Below are positions 1 to 8,682 of a stretch of DNA of 64,000 nucleotides, one piece after another (positions within the stretch are counted from its first letter, which is position 1; each line of letters starts with the position of its first letter). Origin of the DNA: LMUY01 sp964247705 (GTDB lineage: Bacteria > Pseudomonadota > Alphaproteobacteria > Acetobacterales > Acetobacteraceae); the NCBI GenBank assembly GCA_964247705.1, contig CAXTVQ010000015.1:1-64000 (forward strand). Reading direction: 5' to 3'. The position numbers and the translations under genes are program-made. The notes below the pieces were generated by a model, which had not been told where the DNA came from, did not search any database, and worked only from the letters and a program-made list of their open reading frames with translations.

Positions 1-55
1 ACTCAGCCCGCAGCGCCGAGCGCCAGGATCACTCAGCCCGCAGCGCCGAGCGCCA
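1..55. repeat. 25-bp direct repeat at the window edge
   Basis: Bases 1-25 and 31-55 are identical, separated by the 5 bases ggatc. The second copy holds the last base of the stop codon of the mmcB-type gene. A short exact duplication at the very start of the sequence could be a real tandem duplication, or an assembly artefact at a contig end. Confidence 0.9.
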
Positions 56-496
56 CGAGGCAGTAACCGCCGGGTCTTCGAGCGCCGACAGCCGGGCGGC
101 GGCAACGGTGGCGAACCGGTGCGTGAGCGCTCGCCGGCGGGCTGGCGGGAGGGGATGGGACGGGGCGGACCGCACCATGTCGGCCTCGCGCCCGCTGGCC
201 ACGATCAGGCCGGTGTCTGCGGGCAGCAGGTCGAGCGGGAATGCGTCGTCCACCGCAAAATACAACGCGTCACAGAACGCCCGGTAGTCCGGCCATTTCG
301 CGTCGGTGAGGAAATCGCGCGGGCCGGATTTGACCTCGATGCACACGAAGCCGCCATCGGGCCGTAACGCCAGCAGGTCGGCCCGGCGGCCATTCGGCAA
401 TGGCAGTTCGTGCAAGGCGACCCAGGCAAGTTGCTGGCATAGCGAGGCGGCGGCGCGGCGGATGGCAAGCTGGCGTTCGGGCAGCGAAATCTCCAT
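29..496 (-). CDS. mmcB: MmcB family DNA repair protein (PD-(D/E)XK-like nuclease fold)
   Basis: This 155-residue protein looks like MmcB, an SOS-linked alphaproteobacterial DNA-repair protein. The visible signature is a PD-(D/E)XK-like core: an Asp in GRRADLLAL followed by the IEVKSG stretch (E-x-K), about 17 residues further on. No signal peptide or membrane segment is present. It starts 55 bp from the Rrf2 regulator on the other strand, so the two share a divergent promoter region. The C-terminus runs into the direct repeat at the window edge, so the last residues may be affected if that repeat is an artefact. The family call is good. The exact biochemical activity of this family is poorly defined. 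Confidence 0.8.
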   Translation of the reverse strand: MEISLPERQLAIRRAAASLCQQLAWVALHELPLPNGRRADLLALRPDGGFVCIEVKSGPRDFLTDAKWPDYRAFCDALYFAVDDAFPLDLLPADTGLIVASGREADMVRSAPSHPLPPARRRALTHRFATVAAARLSALEDPAVTASWRSALRAE

Positions 497-551
497 CGCG
501 GAGTGTTACCGCCGCTCGAACGGAAAGGGAACTGTTGGAACCCGGTAAGCA

Positions 552-995
552 ATGTCGCATTATGGTCACATGGTACCCACGCGGTTCGCCGTCGCCGCCC
601 ACATCCTGCTGATGGTAGCAGCGGACGGGCACGAGCCGTCGACGAGCCAGCGTTTGGCAACCAGCATCAATACCAATCCGGTCGTGATCCGCCGTATCAC
701 GGGGCAGTTGGCACGTGCCGGGCTGGTGCGGGTCCGCCGCGGGCCGGGCGGCGCGGAATTGGTACGCCCGCCCGAGCAGATCACGCTGGAAGACGTTTGG
801 CGGGCGGTGAACGCCGGCCCAGCACGACCCCTGCTGCCGTTACACGCGAACCCGGATCCGCGCTGCCCGGTGGGGTGCCGGGTTCACGCGGTGCTGGGCG
901 AGGCGTTTGGCACGGCGGAACGGGCGCTTGAGAGGGCGCTAGCGCGGACGACGTTGGCGGACTTGCTGCATGGTGTGACCGCCGTCGCTGCTTGA
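552..995 (+). CDS. Rrf2 family transcriptional regulator
   Basis: A 147-residue winged-helix regulator of the Rrf2 family. The N-terminus (TRFAVAAHILLMVA) and the helix-turn-helix region around residues 30-60 (SINTNPVVIRRITGQLARAGLV, followed by an RGPGG wing) are typical. Members such as IscR and NsrR bind an Fe-S cluster through three cysteines. Only a CPVGC pair is visible here, so cluster binding is doubtful and it may be a cluster-free YwnA-like member. A second in-frame ATG at 570 would give the usual short N-terminus and is a plausible alternative start. Its target is not evident, the divergent mmcB-type gene being the only close candidate. Confidence 0.85.
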   Translation: MSHYGHMVPTRFAVAAHILLMVAADGHEPSTSQRLATSINTNPVVIRRITGQLARAGLVRVRRGPGGAELVRPPEQITLEDVWRAVNAGPARPLLPLHANPDPRCPVGCRVHAVLGEAFGTAERALERALARTTLADLLHGVTAVAA

Positions 996-1031
996 CAGCA
1001 CGTGTGCTGCGCCGTGCGGACACCGTCCACC

Positions 1032-1553
1032 CTACTCCCGAGTAGGGCGGACAGCGTCCGCCGCCGCACCCTCGATCAGCCGTTTTTCCATGAACAAGCT
1101 AAGCGGATCCGGGCCATACGCGCCGAACGGCCCGCGTTCGGTGAACCCAAGCCGAACATAGAGACTGACCGCCTCGACCGACTTCACGCCCGTTTCGAGA
1201 CGCAAACACGTGACACCCTCTGCCTGGGCAGCTCGTTCGATGGCGTGGAGCAGAGCTCGCCCGACTCCTCGCCCCCGGGCCTCTTGGGTCACAAAGACCC
1301 GCTTCACCTCAGCCCAGCCACCTGGTTCCACAGCATAGCCGCTGCAGCCAAGCGCCACCCTGCTCACACGCGCAACGAAAAACCGCACGTCAAGGCGTAG
1401 CAGGGCATCGACGGGGGAACCGAAACGGCTCTCGGCCGGGTATAGCGACGCCGAGCGTGCGTCGGCTTGCCGCAGCAGATCGTGTACCTCCTGCTGGTCC
1501 GGCGTCTCCCGGGTGATCCGGCACTCACCTTCGAGAAAAGGTTGCCTCCGCAT
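1032..1553 (-). CDS. GNAT family N-acetyltransferase
   Basis: A 173-residue GCN5-related acetyltransferase. Motif A, which binds the acetyl-CoA pyrophosphate, is seen as VKRVFVTQEARGRGVGRALL (about residues 85-105) and is followed by the typical ETG...SLYVRLGF motif B. I chose the ATG at 1553 (MRRQPFLEGE). A longer frame to 1598 only adds a low-complexity segment. Substrate cannot be predicted. It is convergent with the Rrf2 gene and divergent from truB. Confidence 0.8.
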   Translation of the reverse strand: MRRQPFLEGECRITRETPDQQEVHDLLRQADARSASLYPAESRFGSPVDALLRLDVRFFVARVSRVALGCSGYAVEPGGWAEVKRVFVTQEARGRGVGRALLHAIERAAQAEGVTCLRLETGVKSVEAVSLYVRLGFTERGPFGAYGPDPLSLFMEKRLIEGAAADAVRPTRE

Positions 1554-1616
1554 CCTGCCCCCACTAACTCCTGCCGCCCCCGTCCTTCCTCGCTCCATCG
1601 AAAGTCACCCCACGCC

Positions 1617-2537
1617 ATGCGCCGACGCCGCGGCCGCCCGCTCGACGGGTGGCTCATCATCGACAAGCCACCCGGCATGACCAGCACGGATGTGGTCAAC
1701 CGCGTGCGCCGCAGTTTCGACGCGCAGAAGGCCGGGCATGGCGGCACGCTGGATCCGCTCGCCACCGGGGTACTGCCGATCGCTTTTGGTGCAGCGACCA
1801 AGACGGTGCCCTATGTCATGGACGGCACCAAGCTCTACCATTTCACGCTGCGGATCGGCGAGGCGCGCGACACCGACGACGCGGACGGCGCCATCACCGC
1901 AACCTCCGGCGTGCGCCCAACCGACGCGCAATTCGAGGCGGCTCTCCCAGCGTTCCGCGGCGCCATCATGCAGGTGCCGCCGATCTATTCCGCCATCAAG
2001 GTCGCAGGCGAACGTGCCTACGACATGGCGCGGGAGGGTAGGGCGCCCGAATTGGAGGCGCGGCCCGCGCGGGTGGACCGGTTCGAGTTGATCGAGCGGC
2101 CAGATGCCGATAGCGCCATTTTCGCCGTGCAATCGGGCAAGGGCGTCTATATGCGCTCGCTCGCCCGCGACTTGTCGATCGCGTGCGGCACAGTGGGCCA
2201 CGTCGCGGCGCTCCGCCGATTGCGGGTCGGGCCGTTTGTTGCCGATCAGGCGATTTCACTGGACAAATGCGCGGCGGGGGAGGATAGCGTGCCGGCCTCC
2301 CCGGACCTACTGCTTCCGGTCGCGACCGCGCTGGCCGACATCCCGGCGCTGGCCTTGACCGAGGCTGAGGCCTTCTTCCTGTCTCGTGGCCAAGCAATCA
2401 GCCTGGTGGACTTGATGGGGCGCATTCCACGGACGGCCGATCCCGATGGCGGGTTGGCCCGTGCCATGGCGGGGGTGCGCGTGATCGGCCTGTGTCGTAT
2501 GTCCGAGGGCATGCTGCGGCCGGAACGCCTTTTGTAA
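1617..2537 (+). CDS. truB: tRNA pseudouridine(55) synthase TruB
   Basis: TruB isomerises U55 in the T-loop of most elongator tRNAs. The 306-residue protein carries motif II GHGGTLDPLATGVLPI with the catalytic aspartate at about residue 46, preceded by LIIDKPPGMTS near the N-terminus, and a C-terminal PUA-like segment. The ATG at 1617 (MRRRRGRPLDG) fits the family start. The open frame continues upstream to 1467 without homology. It is followed after 21 bp by rpsO and then pnp, the usual alphaproteobacterial order. The normal upstream partners rbfA and infB are about 49 kb away on the other strand. Confidence 0.97.
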   Translation: MRRRRGRPLDGWLIIDKPPGMTSTDVVNRVRRSFDAQKAGHGGTLDPLATGVLPIAFGAATKTVPYVMDGTKLYHFTLRIGEARDTDDADGAITATSGVRPTDAQFEAALPAFRGAIMQVPPIYSAIKVAGERAYDMAREGRAPELEARPARVDRFELIERPDADSAIFAVQSGKGVYMRSLARDLSIACGTVGHVAALRRLRVGPFVADQAISLDKCAAGEDSVPASPDLLLPVATALADIPALALTEAEAFFLSRGQAISLVDLMGRIPRTADPDGGLARAMAGVRVIGLCRMSEGMLRPERLL

Positions 2538-2558
2538 CCCCATTCCGGAGGAAATCCG

Positions 2559-2828
2559 ATGTCGATTACAGCCGAGCGCCGTACCGCGCTCATCACGGAC
2601 TACGCCCAACAAGCGGCCGACACCGGCAGCCCCGAAGTCCAGGTCGCTCTGCTGTCCGAGCGCATTGGCAATCTGACCGAGCATCTCAAGACCCACGCCA
2701 AGGACTTCCACAGCCGGCGCGGCTTGCTGATGCTGGTGGGCCGTCGCCGTCGCCTGCTCGATTACCTGAAACGCAAAGACAACGAGCGATACACGACGCT
2801 GATCGGGCGCCTGCAACTCCGCCGCTGA
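2559..2828 (+). CDS. rpsO: 30S ribosomal protein S15
   Basis: An 89-residue S15, the usual length. It binds the 16S rRNA central domain. Conserved segments GSPEVQVALLSERI, HLKTHAKDFHSRRGL and RRRRLLDYLK are all present. A strong Shine-Dalgarno (ggagga) lies 5-6 bases before the ATG. A hairpin follows the stop, before pnp. Confidence 0.98.
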   Translation: MSITAERRTALITDYAQQAADTGSPEVQVALLSERIGNLTEHLKTHAKDFHSRRGLLMLVGRRRRLLDYLKRKDNERYTTLIGRLQLRR

Positions 2829-2843
2829 GCGTCTCAAGACCAC

Positions 2844-2867
2844 CCCGGCGCCAATGGTGGCGCCGGG
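2844..2867 (+). terminator. 10-bp hairpin between rpsO and pnp
   Basis: Perfect inverted repeat cccggcgcca / tggcgccggg with a 4-base loop, 16 bases after the rpsO stop. There is no T-run, so it may be a weak terminator or an RNA-processing/stability stem. The rpsO-pnp junction of Escherichia coli is known for both a terminator and an RNase III site, which makes a processing role here a reasonable inference. Confidence 0.6.
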
Positions 2868-3018
2868 CAATACCGCGCCGGTGCCTGAGGCACCCGGTTT
2901 GCGACGGCGCCTTCGGCCACGTGGACGCGGCTTAATCCCCGCGCCGCCATGCCGCCCGAGACGCCGCACCCGCACCGGTCCGTCCGCTGGCCCCGCGCGC
3001 GAGCGTAGGATTACACGT

Positions 3019-5169
3019 ATGTTCAATCACTTCCGCAAGGAACTTGACTGGGGCGGGCGCAAGCTCGTGCTCGAGACGGGCAAGATTGCCCGCCAGGCCG
3101 ACGGCGCTGTCATGGCGACATACGGCGAGACGATCGTGCTGTGCACGGCCGTTGGCGTTAGGTCCGCCAAGCCCGGCCAGGACTTCTTCCCGCTCACCGT
3201 CAACTACCAGGAGAAGGCGTTCGCCGCCGGCAAGATCCCGGGCGGTTTCTTCAAGCGTGAGGGCCGGCCCTCGGAGAAGGAAACGCTGGTCAGCCGCCTG
3301 ATCGACCGCCCGATCCGCCCGCTGTTCCCCGAGGGATTCCGCAACGAGGTTCAGGTAGTGGCGACCGTGCTGTCCCACGACATGGAGAACGACCCGGATA
3401 TCGTCGCCATGATCGGTTGTTCGGCGGCTCTGACACTGTCAGGCATCCCGTTCTTCGGCCCGGTCGCGGCGGCGCGCGTGGCCTTCATCGATGGCGCTTA
3501 CGTTCTGAACCCGACCCTCGAGCAGATGAAGGACTTCAAGCTCGACCTCGTCGTCGCCGGCACCGCCGAGGGCGTCCTGATGGTGGAGAGCGAGGCCCAT
3601 GAGCTTGCCGAAGACGTGATGCTCGGCGCCGTCGAGTTCGGCCATGCCCAGTTCCAGCCGGTGATCCAGGCGATCATCGAACTGGCCGAGCACGCGGCGA
3701 AGGAGCCGTGGGACATGCCGGAGCCGGCGCCCGAGTTGGCCACGCTCAAGACCCGGCTCGGCGACGTGGCCCGCGCGCCGCTTGCCGAAGCCTATCGCGA
3801 AAGCCAGAAGCAGGTCCGCCAGGACAAGGTCGGCGCCGCCAAGAAGGCCGCCGTGGCCCAGTTGACCGAAGAGGGGCTGGACACCGAGAAAGCCAAGGGG
3901 ATGCTGAAGGACCTCGAGGCCGACATCGTCCGCAACGCCATCCTGGACACCGGCCTGCGCATCGACGGGCGGGACACTAAGACAGTGCGGCCAATCATCG
4001 CCGAGGTGGGCCTGCTGCCACGTGCGCACGGCTCCGCCTTGTTCACCCGGGGCGAGACTCAAGCGCTGTGCGTAGCGACGCTCGGCACGGGACAGGACGA
4101 GCAGATCATCGATCAGCTCGAGGGCGAGAGCCGTGCGCACTTCATGCTGCACTACAACTTCCCTCCCTACTCGGTTGGCGAGGCTGGCCGGATGGGCAGC
4201 CCGGGCCGTCGTGAGATCGGCCATGGCAAGCTTGCGTTCCGGGCCGTTCGCCCGCTGCTGCCGACCAAGACGGAATTTCCGTACACTCTGCGCGTCGTGA
4301 GCGAGATCACGGAAAGCAACGGTTCGTCCTCGATGGCGACAGTGTGCGGCAGCTCGCTGGCGCTCATGGATGCAGGCGTGCCGTTGAAGCGCCCGGTGGC
4401 GGGGATCGCGATGGGGCTGATCAAGGAGGACCGCGGGTTCGCCGTGCTCAGCGACATCCTCGGTGACGAGGATCATCTCGGCGACATGGACTTCAAGGTG
4501 GCCGGGACCGAAGTCGGCGTGACCAGCTTGCAGATGGACATCAAGATCACGTCCATCACGTTCGAGATCATGAAGACGGCACTGGAGCAGGCGCGCGAGG
4601 GCCGGCTGCATATTCTGGGCGAGATGGCCAAAGGGCTGGCCGGTGCGCGCGGCCATGTCGCGGCGACGGCCCCGCGGATTACCACGATCACCGTGCCCAA
4701 GGAGAAGATCCGCGAGGTCATCGGCACTGGCGGCAAGGTCATCCGTGAGATCGTCGAGCAGACCGGCTGCAAGATCGACATCGAGGACGACGGCACGATC
4801 AAGATCGCAGCCACCACGGAGGAGGCCAGCCAGGCTGCCATCGATAAGATCCGCGGTATCGTGGCGGAGCCGGAAGTGGGCGTGATCTACAATGGCAAGG
4901 TGGTCAAAACGGCCGAATTTGGCGCGTTCGTGAACTTCCTTGGCACAAGGGACGGGCTGGTTCACATCAGCGAGCTGTCGCAAGGCCGGGTCAATAAGAC
5001 AACGGACATCGTGGCGCAGGGCGACAGCGTAAAAGTCAAAGTCATTGGCTTCGACGATCGCGGCAAGGTCAAGCTGTCGATGCGTGTCGTTGACCAAGCC
5101 ACCGGTGAGGACATCACGGATAAGGTGGGTGCCAAGGGTGGTCGGCCGCGAGAAGCCGACGCCGCCTGA
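3019..5169 (+). CDS. pnp: Polyribonucleotide nucleotidyltransferase (PNPase)
   Basis: A 716-residue phosphorolytic 3'-5' exoribonuclease and degradosome partner. Domains in order: first RNase PH domain (residues 1-220), alpha-helical linker (about 240-310), catalytic second RNase PH domain (to about 540, with the GSS motif in NGSSSMATVCGSSLALMDAG), KH domain (IREVIGTGGKVIREI) and C-terminal S1 domain (GKVVKTAEFGAFVNF). Start at MFNHFRKELDWGG matches the family. The open frame extends upstream to 2854, but that part is a low-complexity Arg/Pro shadow. The 190-bp leader may allow autoregulation, as known in enterobacteria. Confidence 0.97.
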   Translation: MFNHFRKELDWGGRKLVLETGKIARQADGAVMATYGETIVLCTAVGVRSAKPGQDFFPLTVNYQEKAFAAGKIPGGFFKREGRPSEKETLVSRLIDRPIRPLFPEGFRNEVQVVATVLSHDMENDPDIVAMIGCSAALTLSGIPFFGPVAAARVAFIDGAYVLNPTLEQMKDFKLDLVVAGTAEGVLMVESEAHELAEDVMLGAVEFGHAQFQPVIQAIIELAEHAAKEPWDMPEPAPELATLKTRLGDVARAPLAEAYRESQKQVRQDKVGAAKKAAVAQLTEEGLDTEKAKGMLKDLEADIVRNAILDTGLRIDGRDTKTVRPIIAEVGLLPRAHGSALFTRGETQALCVATLGTGQDEQIIDQLEGESRAHFMLHYNFPPYSVGEAGRMGSPGRREIGHGKLAFRAVRPLLPTKTEFPYTLRVVSEITESNGSSSMATVCGSSLALMDAGVPLKRPVAGIAMGLIKEDRGFAVLSDILGDEDHLGDMDFKVAGTEVGVTSLQMDIKITSITFEIMKTALEQAREGRLHILGEMAKGLAGARGHVAATAPRITTITVPKEKIREVIGTGGKVIREIVEQTGCKIDIEDDGTIKIAATTEEASQAAIDKIRGIVAEPEVGVIYNGKVVKTAEFGAFVNFLGTRDGLVHISELSQGRVNKTTDIVAQGDSVKVKVIGFDDRGKVKLSMRVVDQATGEDITDKVGAKGGRPREADAA

Positions 5170-5190
5170 AGCTCAACCAAGATGATGTTT

Positions 5191-5225
5191 GGGGCGGGCG
5201 AGGGTGGATCCCTTAAGCCTGCCCC
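5191..5225 (+). terminator. Hairpin after pnp
   Basis: Arms ggggcgggc (5191-5199) and gcctgcccc (5217-5225) pair with one G-T wobble, and the interior (agggt...ccct) can extend the stem. It lies 21 bases after the pnp stop and is followed by a moderately AT-rich stretch rather than a clear T-run. Confidence 0.5.
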
Positions 5226-5287
5226 TAGCAAATATTGGTTTAGCCGCACATATTACCGTTTGTTTCAGTCCAGGGACTCGACGGGGC

Positions 5288-6700
5288 ATGAAGTCGATCA
5301 ACACGATCCGCATGGGCGGAGTGGATGTATTGCCGCTCGTTGAGGGCGGAAAAGGCGTGTCGGTATCGACCGGCGTCTCGTCCGGTCATTGGGCGCAGGC
5401 GGGGGGTGCTGGCACGTTCAGCGCCGTCAACGCCGACAGCTATGACGAGCACGGCCGTCGCGAGCCGCAGATCTACCACGGTCGCACGCGTCGCGAGCGC
5501 CATGAGGAACTGATCGACTTCGCCATCCGTGGTGGCATCGCGCAAGCGCAACGTGCGCACGAGTTATCGGGCGGGCAGGGCCGCATCCACGCCAATATCC
5601 TGTGGGAGATGGGCGGGGCTGAGCGAGTGATCACCGGAGTGCTCGAGGGGGCTAAGGGCCTGATCCACGGCCTGACTTGTGGTGCTGGCATGCCGTATCG
5701 GTTGAGCGACATCGCGGCGCGGTTCGGCGTGCACTACTACCCGATCGTTTCATCGGCGCGGGCGTTCAACGCGCTTTGGAAACGGGCTTACTCCAAAGCG
5801 GCTTTGCTTTTGGGCGGGGTCGTCTACGAGGATCCGTGGCTGGCGGGCGGACATAATGGCCTCACGAACGGCGAGGATCCGGAAAAGCCGGAGGACCCAT
5901 TCCCACGTGTCTTGGCACTGCGCAAGCTGATGCGCAGTTTCGGACTGGGTGAGACGCCGATCATCATGGCCGGAGGGGTCTGGTGGCTCGAGGAATGGGA
6001 ACATTGGATCGATAATCCGGAACTCGGCCCGATTGCGTTCCAGTTCGGAACCCGGCCTTTGCTGACCCAGGAGAGCCCGATCGGTGACGCCTGGAAGCAG
6101 CGACTGCTGACGCTGAAGGAGGGCGATGTCTTCCTCAACAAATTCAGCCCGACGGGATTCTACTCATCCGCGGTCAATAACGGCTATATCCAGGAACTGC
6201 GTGAGCGGACCGACCACCAAGTGGCCTACACCATGGAACCGGTCGGTGAGCACACGGCAGCCTTTGGCGTGGGACCGCGGCAACGGATCGTTTACCTGAC
6301 GCCGATGGACCTTGGCCGCGCGGAGCGGTGGGTGCGGGACGGGTTCACCGAAGCGTTGCGTACGCCGGATAGCACGCTGGTATTCGTGACGCCGGGCAAG
6401 GCCGCAGAAATCCTGCAGGATCAGACGGACTGCATGGGCTGTCTAAGCCAGTGCCGCTTCTCCAACTGGTCGCAGCATGACACTGGGTTTACGACGGGGA
6501 AGAAGGCTGACCCGCGGAGTTTCTGCATCCAGAAGACATTGCAGGCCGTGCGGGATGACCGTGGCGATCAAACGGCGCTGGATAGCAACTTGATGTTTAG
6601 CGGCCACAACGCCTACCGGTTCGCGTCTGACCCATTTTATTCCAATGGTTTCATCCCGACCGTAAAGGAACTCATGGAGCGGATTCTGACCGGGCGGTGA
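5288..6700 (+). CDS. Nitronate monooxygenase-like flavoprotein with C-terminal Cys cluster
   Basis: A 470-residue TIM-barrel flavoprotein related to NAD(P)H-dependent flavin oxidoreductases and nitronate monooxygenases (2-nitropropane dioxygenase family, also YrpB/FabK-like). FMN-binding glycine-rich segments such as LIHGLTCGAGMPYR and PIIMAGGVWWLEE are visible. It is about 100 residues longer than typical family members. Near residue 380 it carries C-x2-C-x3-C (DCMGCLSQC) and a fourth Cys 23 residues later. That pattern recalls the 4Fe-4S site of 2,4-dienoyl-CoA reductases rather than nitronate monooxygenases. I chose the ATG at 5288 (MKSINTIRMGG). An upstream in-frame start at 5189 would overlap the hairpin after pnp. 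Substrate unknown. Confidence 0.75.
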   Translation: MKSINTIRMGGVDVLPLVEGGKGVSVSTGVSSGHWAQAGGAGTFSAVNADSYDEHGRREPQIYHGRTRRERHEELIDFAIRGGIAQAQRAHELSGGQGRIHANILWEMGGAERVITGVLEGAKGLIHGLTCGAGMPYRLSDIAARFGVHYYPIVSSARAFNALWKRAYSKAALLLGGVVYEDPWLAGGHNGLTNGEDPEKPEDPFPRVLALRKLMRSFGLGETPIIMAGGVWWLEEWEHWIDNPELGPIAFQFGTRPLLTQESPIGDAWKQRLLTLKEGDVFLNKFSPTGFYSSAVNNGYIQELRERTDHQVAYTMEPVGEHTAAFGVGPRQRIVYLTPMDLGRAERWVRDGFTEALRTPDSTLVFVTPGKAAEILQDQTDCMGCLSQCRFSNWSQHDTGFTTGKKADPRSFCIQKTLQAVRDDRGDQTALDSNLMFSGHNAYRFASDPFYSNGFIPTVKELMERILTGR

Positions 6701-6720
6701 TATCAAGTTCGGTTCGGCGC

Positions 6721-6746
6721 GACGGGCGAGGTACATTTCGCCCGTC
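6721..6746. terminator. Bidirectional 9-bp hairpin between convergent genes
   Basis: gacgggcga (6721-6729) and tcgcccgtc (6738-6746) form a perfect stem with an 8-base loop. It lies 20 bases past the flavoprotein stop and before the end of the convergent Wzz-like gene. A further 12-base palindrome, aacaggcctgtt, sits at 6762-6773. Confidence 0.6.
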
Positions 6747-6826
6747 TCGAGAAATGCTTTAAACAGGCCTGTTATGCTCTTGGTATAATCTCTTGATTAT
6801 GGCCGTGTCTTCTAGATTTCGGAAGT

Positions 6827-8068
6827 CTAAGCATGCACGGCTGGGTTCTCATCCGCCAACTTGGCCTCTGTACTGCCACCATGTAGAGTAGGCGCCAAGC
6901 TGAGTGGTAGCATGAGCATTGCAGGCTGCTGCACGATGAGCTTGGCTGAAGCAGGCTGGTAGCGATGTACCGGCTTGAACCATGCTAACAGCGTTAAGAG
7001 CAGGCCAACAGCGCCTAGTGCGGAAGCGACCAGCCAGCGGAAATCCGGACCGGAGGTCATCACCGTTGCACCCTCGATCAGGAGCGGGGACAGAAGTGGC
7101 GTCCCAGCGGAACCGGGGTCTGGCCGCAACGGCATTACATGCTGTTGGGGCGCTTGTGCCAGAGCGCGCATTACAACATTGAGATCGGTGGCAATCTCAA
7201 TTCGGCGATCTCCCAAACGGGTCAGTTCAGCGCGTAGACGGTCCCGTTCCGAACTCAGTCCGGCATCGGCAGGTGTGTGGGACGCTGCCAAGCTCGCGCG
7301 ATGTTCTTCTTCCTGCACGAAAGTGCGCAAGGCGCGGATTTGGCCATTCAGCACGACAACCGCCGGATAATCATCTTGGTAGTGGGATTGAAGCTGAATA
7401 CGTTGAAGTTGGAGATCTGCTAGGGCTGTCGCGGCCTTTTCCAGGGTGTCTTGACCAGGTTTCCGCTCCGTCGCGGCATGGGCATTGGCCGCCAGATCCC
7501 GCACGATGCCAGTCAGTGACGCAGAAACCGTCGATAGTTGCGCGTCCGCAGCTTCCAGCGCCGCCTGGAGCCGGTTGCGGTCTGCTGTCAACGAGGAATG
7601 TTCAACGGAAGCTCGATCGACGGCCAGTGGGGGGCTGGGGCTGGATTGGGCGGGGTCTGATACCGTAACTGGCAACAGATTGAGCAACGCATCCGCTGCG
7701 GCGTGTGCAGCCGACTGGGCCGCTGCAGGGTCGGCGGCTGAGACGGTGACAACGAGGGCCTCTCCGTGGTCGTCCAGGGTTACGGAGCGGTCGACTGCCG
7801 TCGTCATCCGAAGAGATGCTTCTGCCAAGGCGGCCCGTCCCGATGGACCGGGTGCTTCGGCACCGATGCGGGTCTGTACGACCGTAGCCGGCCGAAGCAG
7901 CATCCAGGCCGTGCTGATTGCAACGGCCGTCGAAAACAGGAACACGCAAAGCACTAAGATGCGCCACGCGATGAACCCGGCCTGTTTAGCCGGGATTGCC
8001 GGGTAAGGTTCAGCCTCCCATTGCAAGCCAGCCGGGTAGGACACAGCCATCCGGCCCAAGTCGTTCAC
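6827..8068 (-). CDS. Wzz/GumC-like polysaccharide chain-length determinant protein
   Basis: About 413 residues with the polysaccharide co-polymerase layout: an N-terminal transmembrane helix (ILVLCVFLFSTAVAISTAWM), a long periplasmic Ala/Arg-rich region with coiled-coil character (LTADRNRLQAALEAADAQL; SSERDRLRAELTRLGDRRIE), a proline-rich stretch (PLRPDPGSAGTP) and a second transmembrane helix (WLVASALGAVGLLLTLLAWF) near the C-terminus. No cytoplasmic tyrosine-kinase domain is present. The GTG start at 8068 overlaps the stop of the PAP2 gene as GTGA, suggesting translational coupling. An ATG at 8050 is the alternative. The pair probably acts in export or length control of an envelope polysaccharide, though no glycosyltransferases are in the window. 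Confidence 0.65.
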   Translation of the reverse strand: MNDLGRMAVSYPAGLQWEAEPYPAIPAKQAGFIAWRILVLCVFLFSTAVAISTAWMLLRPATVVQTRIGAEAPGPSGRAALAEASLRMTTAVDRSVTLDDHGEALVVTVSAADPAAAQSAAHAAADALLNLLPVTVSDPAQSSPSPPLAVDRASVEHSSLTADRNRLQAALEAADAQLSTVSASLTGIVRDLAANAHAATERKPGQDTLEKAATALADLQLQRIQLQSHYQDDYPAVVVLNGQIRALRTFVQEEEHRASLAASHTPADAGLSSERDRLRAELTRLGDRRIEIATDLNVVMRALAQAPQQHVMPLRPDPGSAGTPLLSPLLIEGATVMTSGPDFRWLVASALGAVGLLLTLLAWFKPVHRYQPASAKLIVQQPAMLMLPLSLAPTLHGGSTEAKLADENPAVHA

Positions 8069-8610
8069 CAACTCATCGAGGCGAGCCGGATTGCCTCCTC
8101 GGCCGGCAAATGGAAGCCGTGCAGGACCAAGATCGTAAGGCTGGCCACGACTGGAAGCGGCCACTGGGCAACGCGTGGGCGTGGCCCGATCGATACGGTG
8201 AAAATGCCTAGGCCGCCGAAGCCGATCCCGGCACCGGTCAACACCTCTGCCAGCGTATGTGCGCCAAGACTGATCCGGGAGTAACCGATGACAAGCGCCG
8301 CGGCCACGGTCGCAGCCGCGATGCAGACCCGCGGAACGGCATCCCACAAGAGCAGCACAGCTAGGCCGCCGTATACGACAGAGGCGGCTGCCACATGGCC
8401 GCTGGGACTGAAGCGATAATCGCTGCCGAAAACGGCCATCAGATACAAAGAACCTGCCTTGAGCAGCAAGATCAGGCCAAACGTTCCGAACACGGCAACG
8501 GACCATGCAACGGCAGCGCGATAACAACCCGAAACGCCCAGCCCAGTCAGCACGACCAAAGCCAACGGCAACATCACGGCTTGATCAGCAAAATCCGACA
8601 CGAATTCCAT
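8065..8610 (-). CDS. PAP2 family membrane phosphatase
   Basis: A 181-residue integral membrane protein of the PAP2 / acid phosphatase superfamily. The conserved blocks are SPSGHVAAASVVYG (PSGH, around residue 70) and SRISLGAHTLAEVLTGAG (SR...H...D-like block, around 112-130). The KxxxxxxRP block is not obvious. Several hydrophobic helices span most of the protein. Such enzymes dephosphorylate undecaprenyl pyrophosphate or lipid phosphates, and its coupling to the Wzz-like gene suggests recycling of a polysaccharide lipid carrier (inference). Confidence 0.75.
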   Translation of the reverse strand: MEFVSDFADQAVMLPLALVVLTGLGVSGCYRAAVAWSVAVFGTFGLILLLKAGSLYLMAVFGSDYRFSPSGHVAAASVVYGGLAVLLLWDAVPRVCIAAATVAAALVIGYSRISLGAHTLAEVLTGAGIGFGGLGIFTVSIGPRPRVAQWPLPVVASLTILVLHGFHLPAEEAIRLASMSW

Positions 8611-8682
8611 GGCAAGCCCTGTAGGGACATGTTCTCCTATCCTGGGCTTGCCCGGTTAACAAAGGGCTTATTTCGTTTCCGT

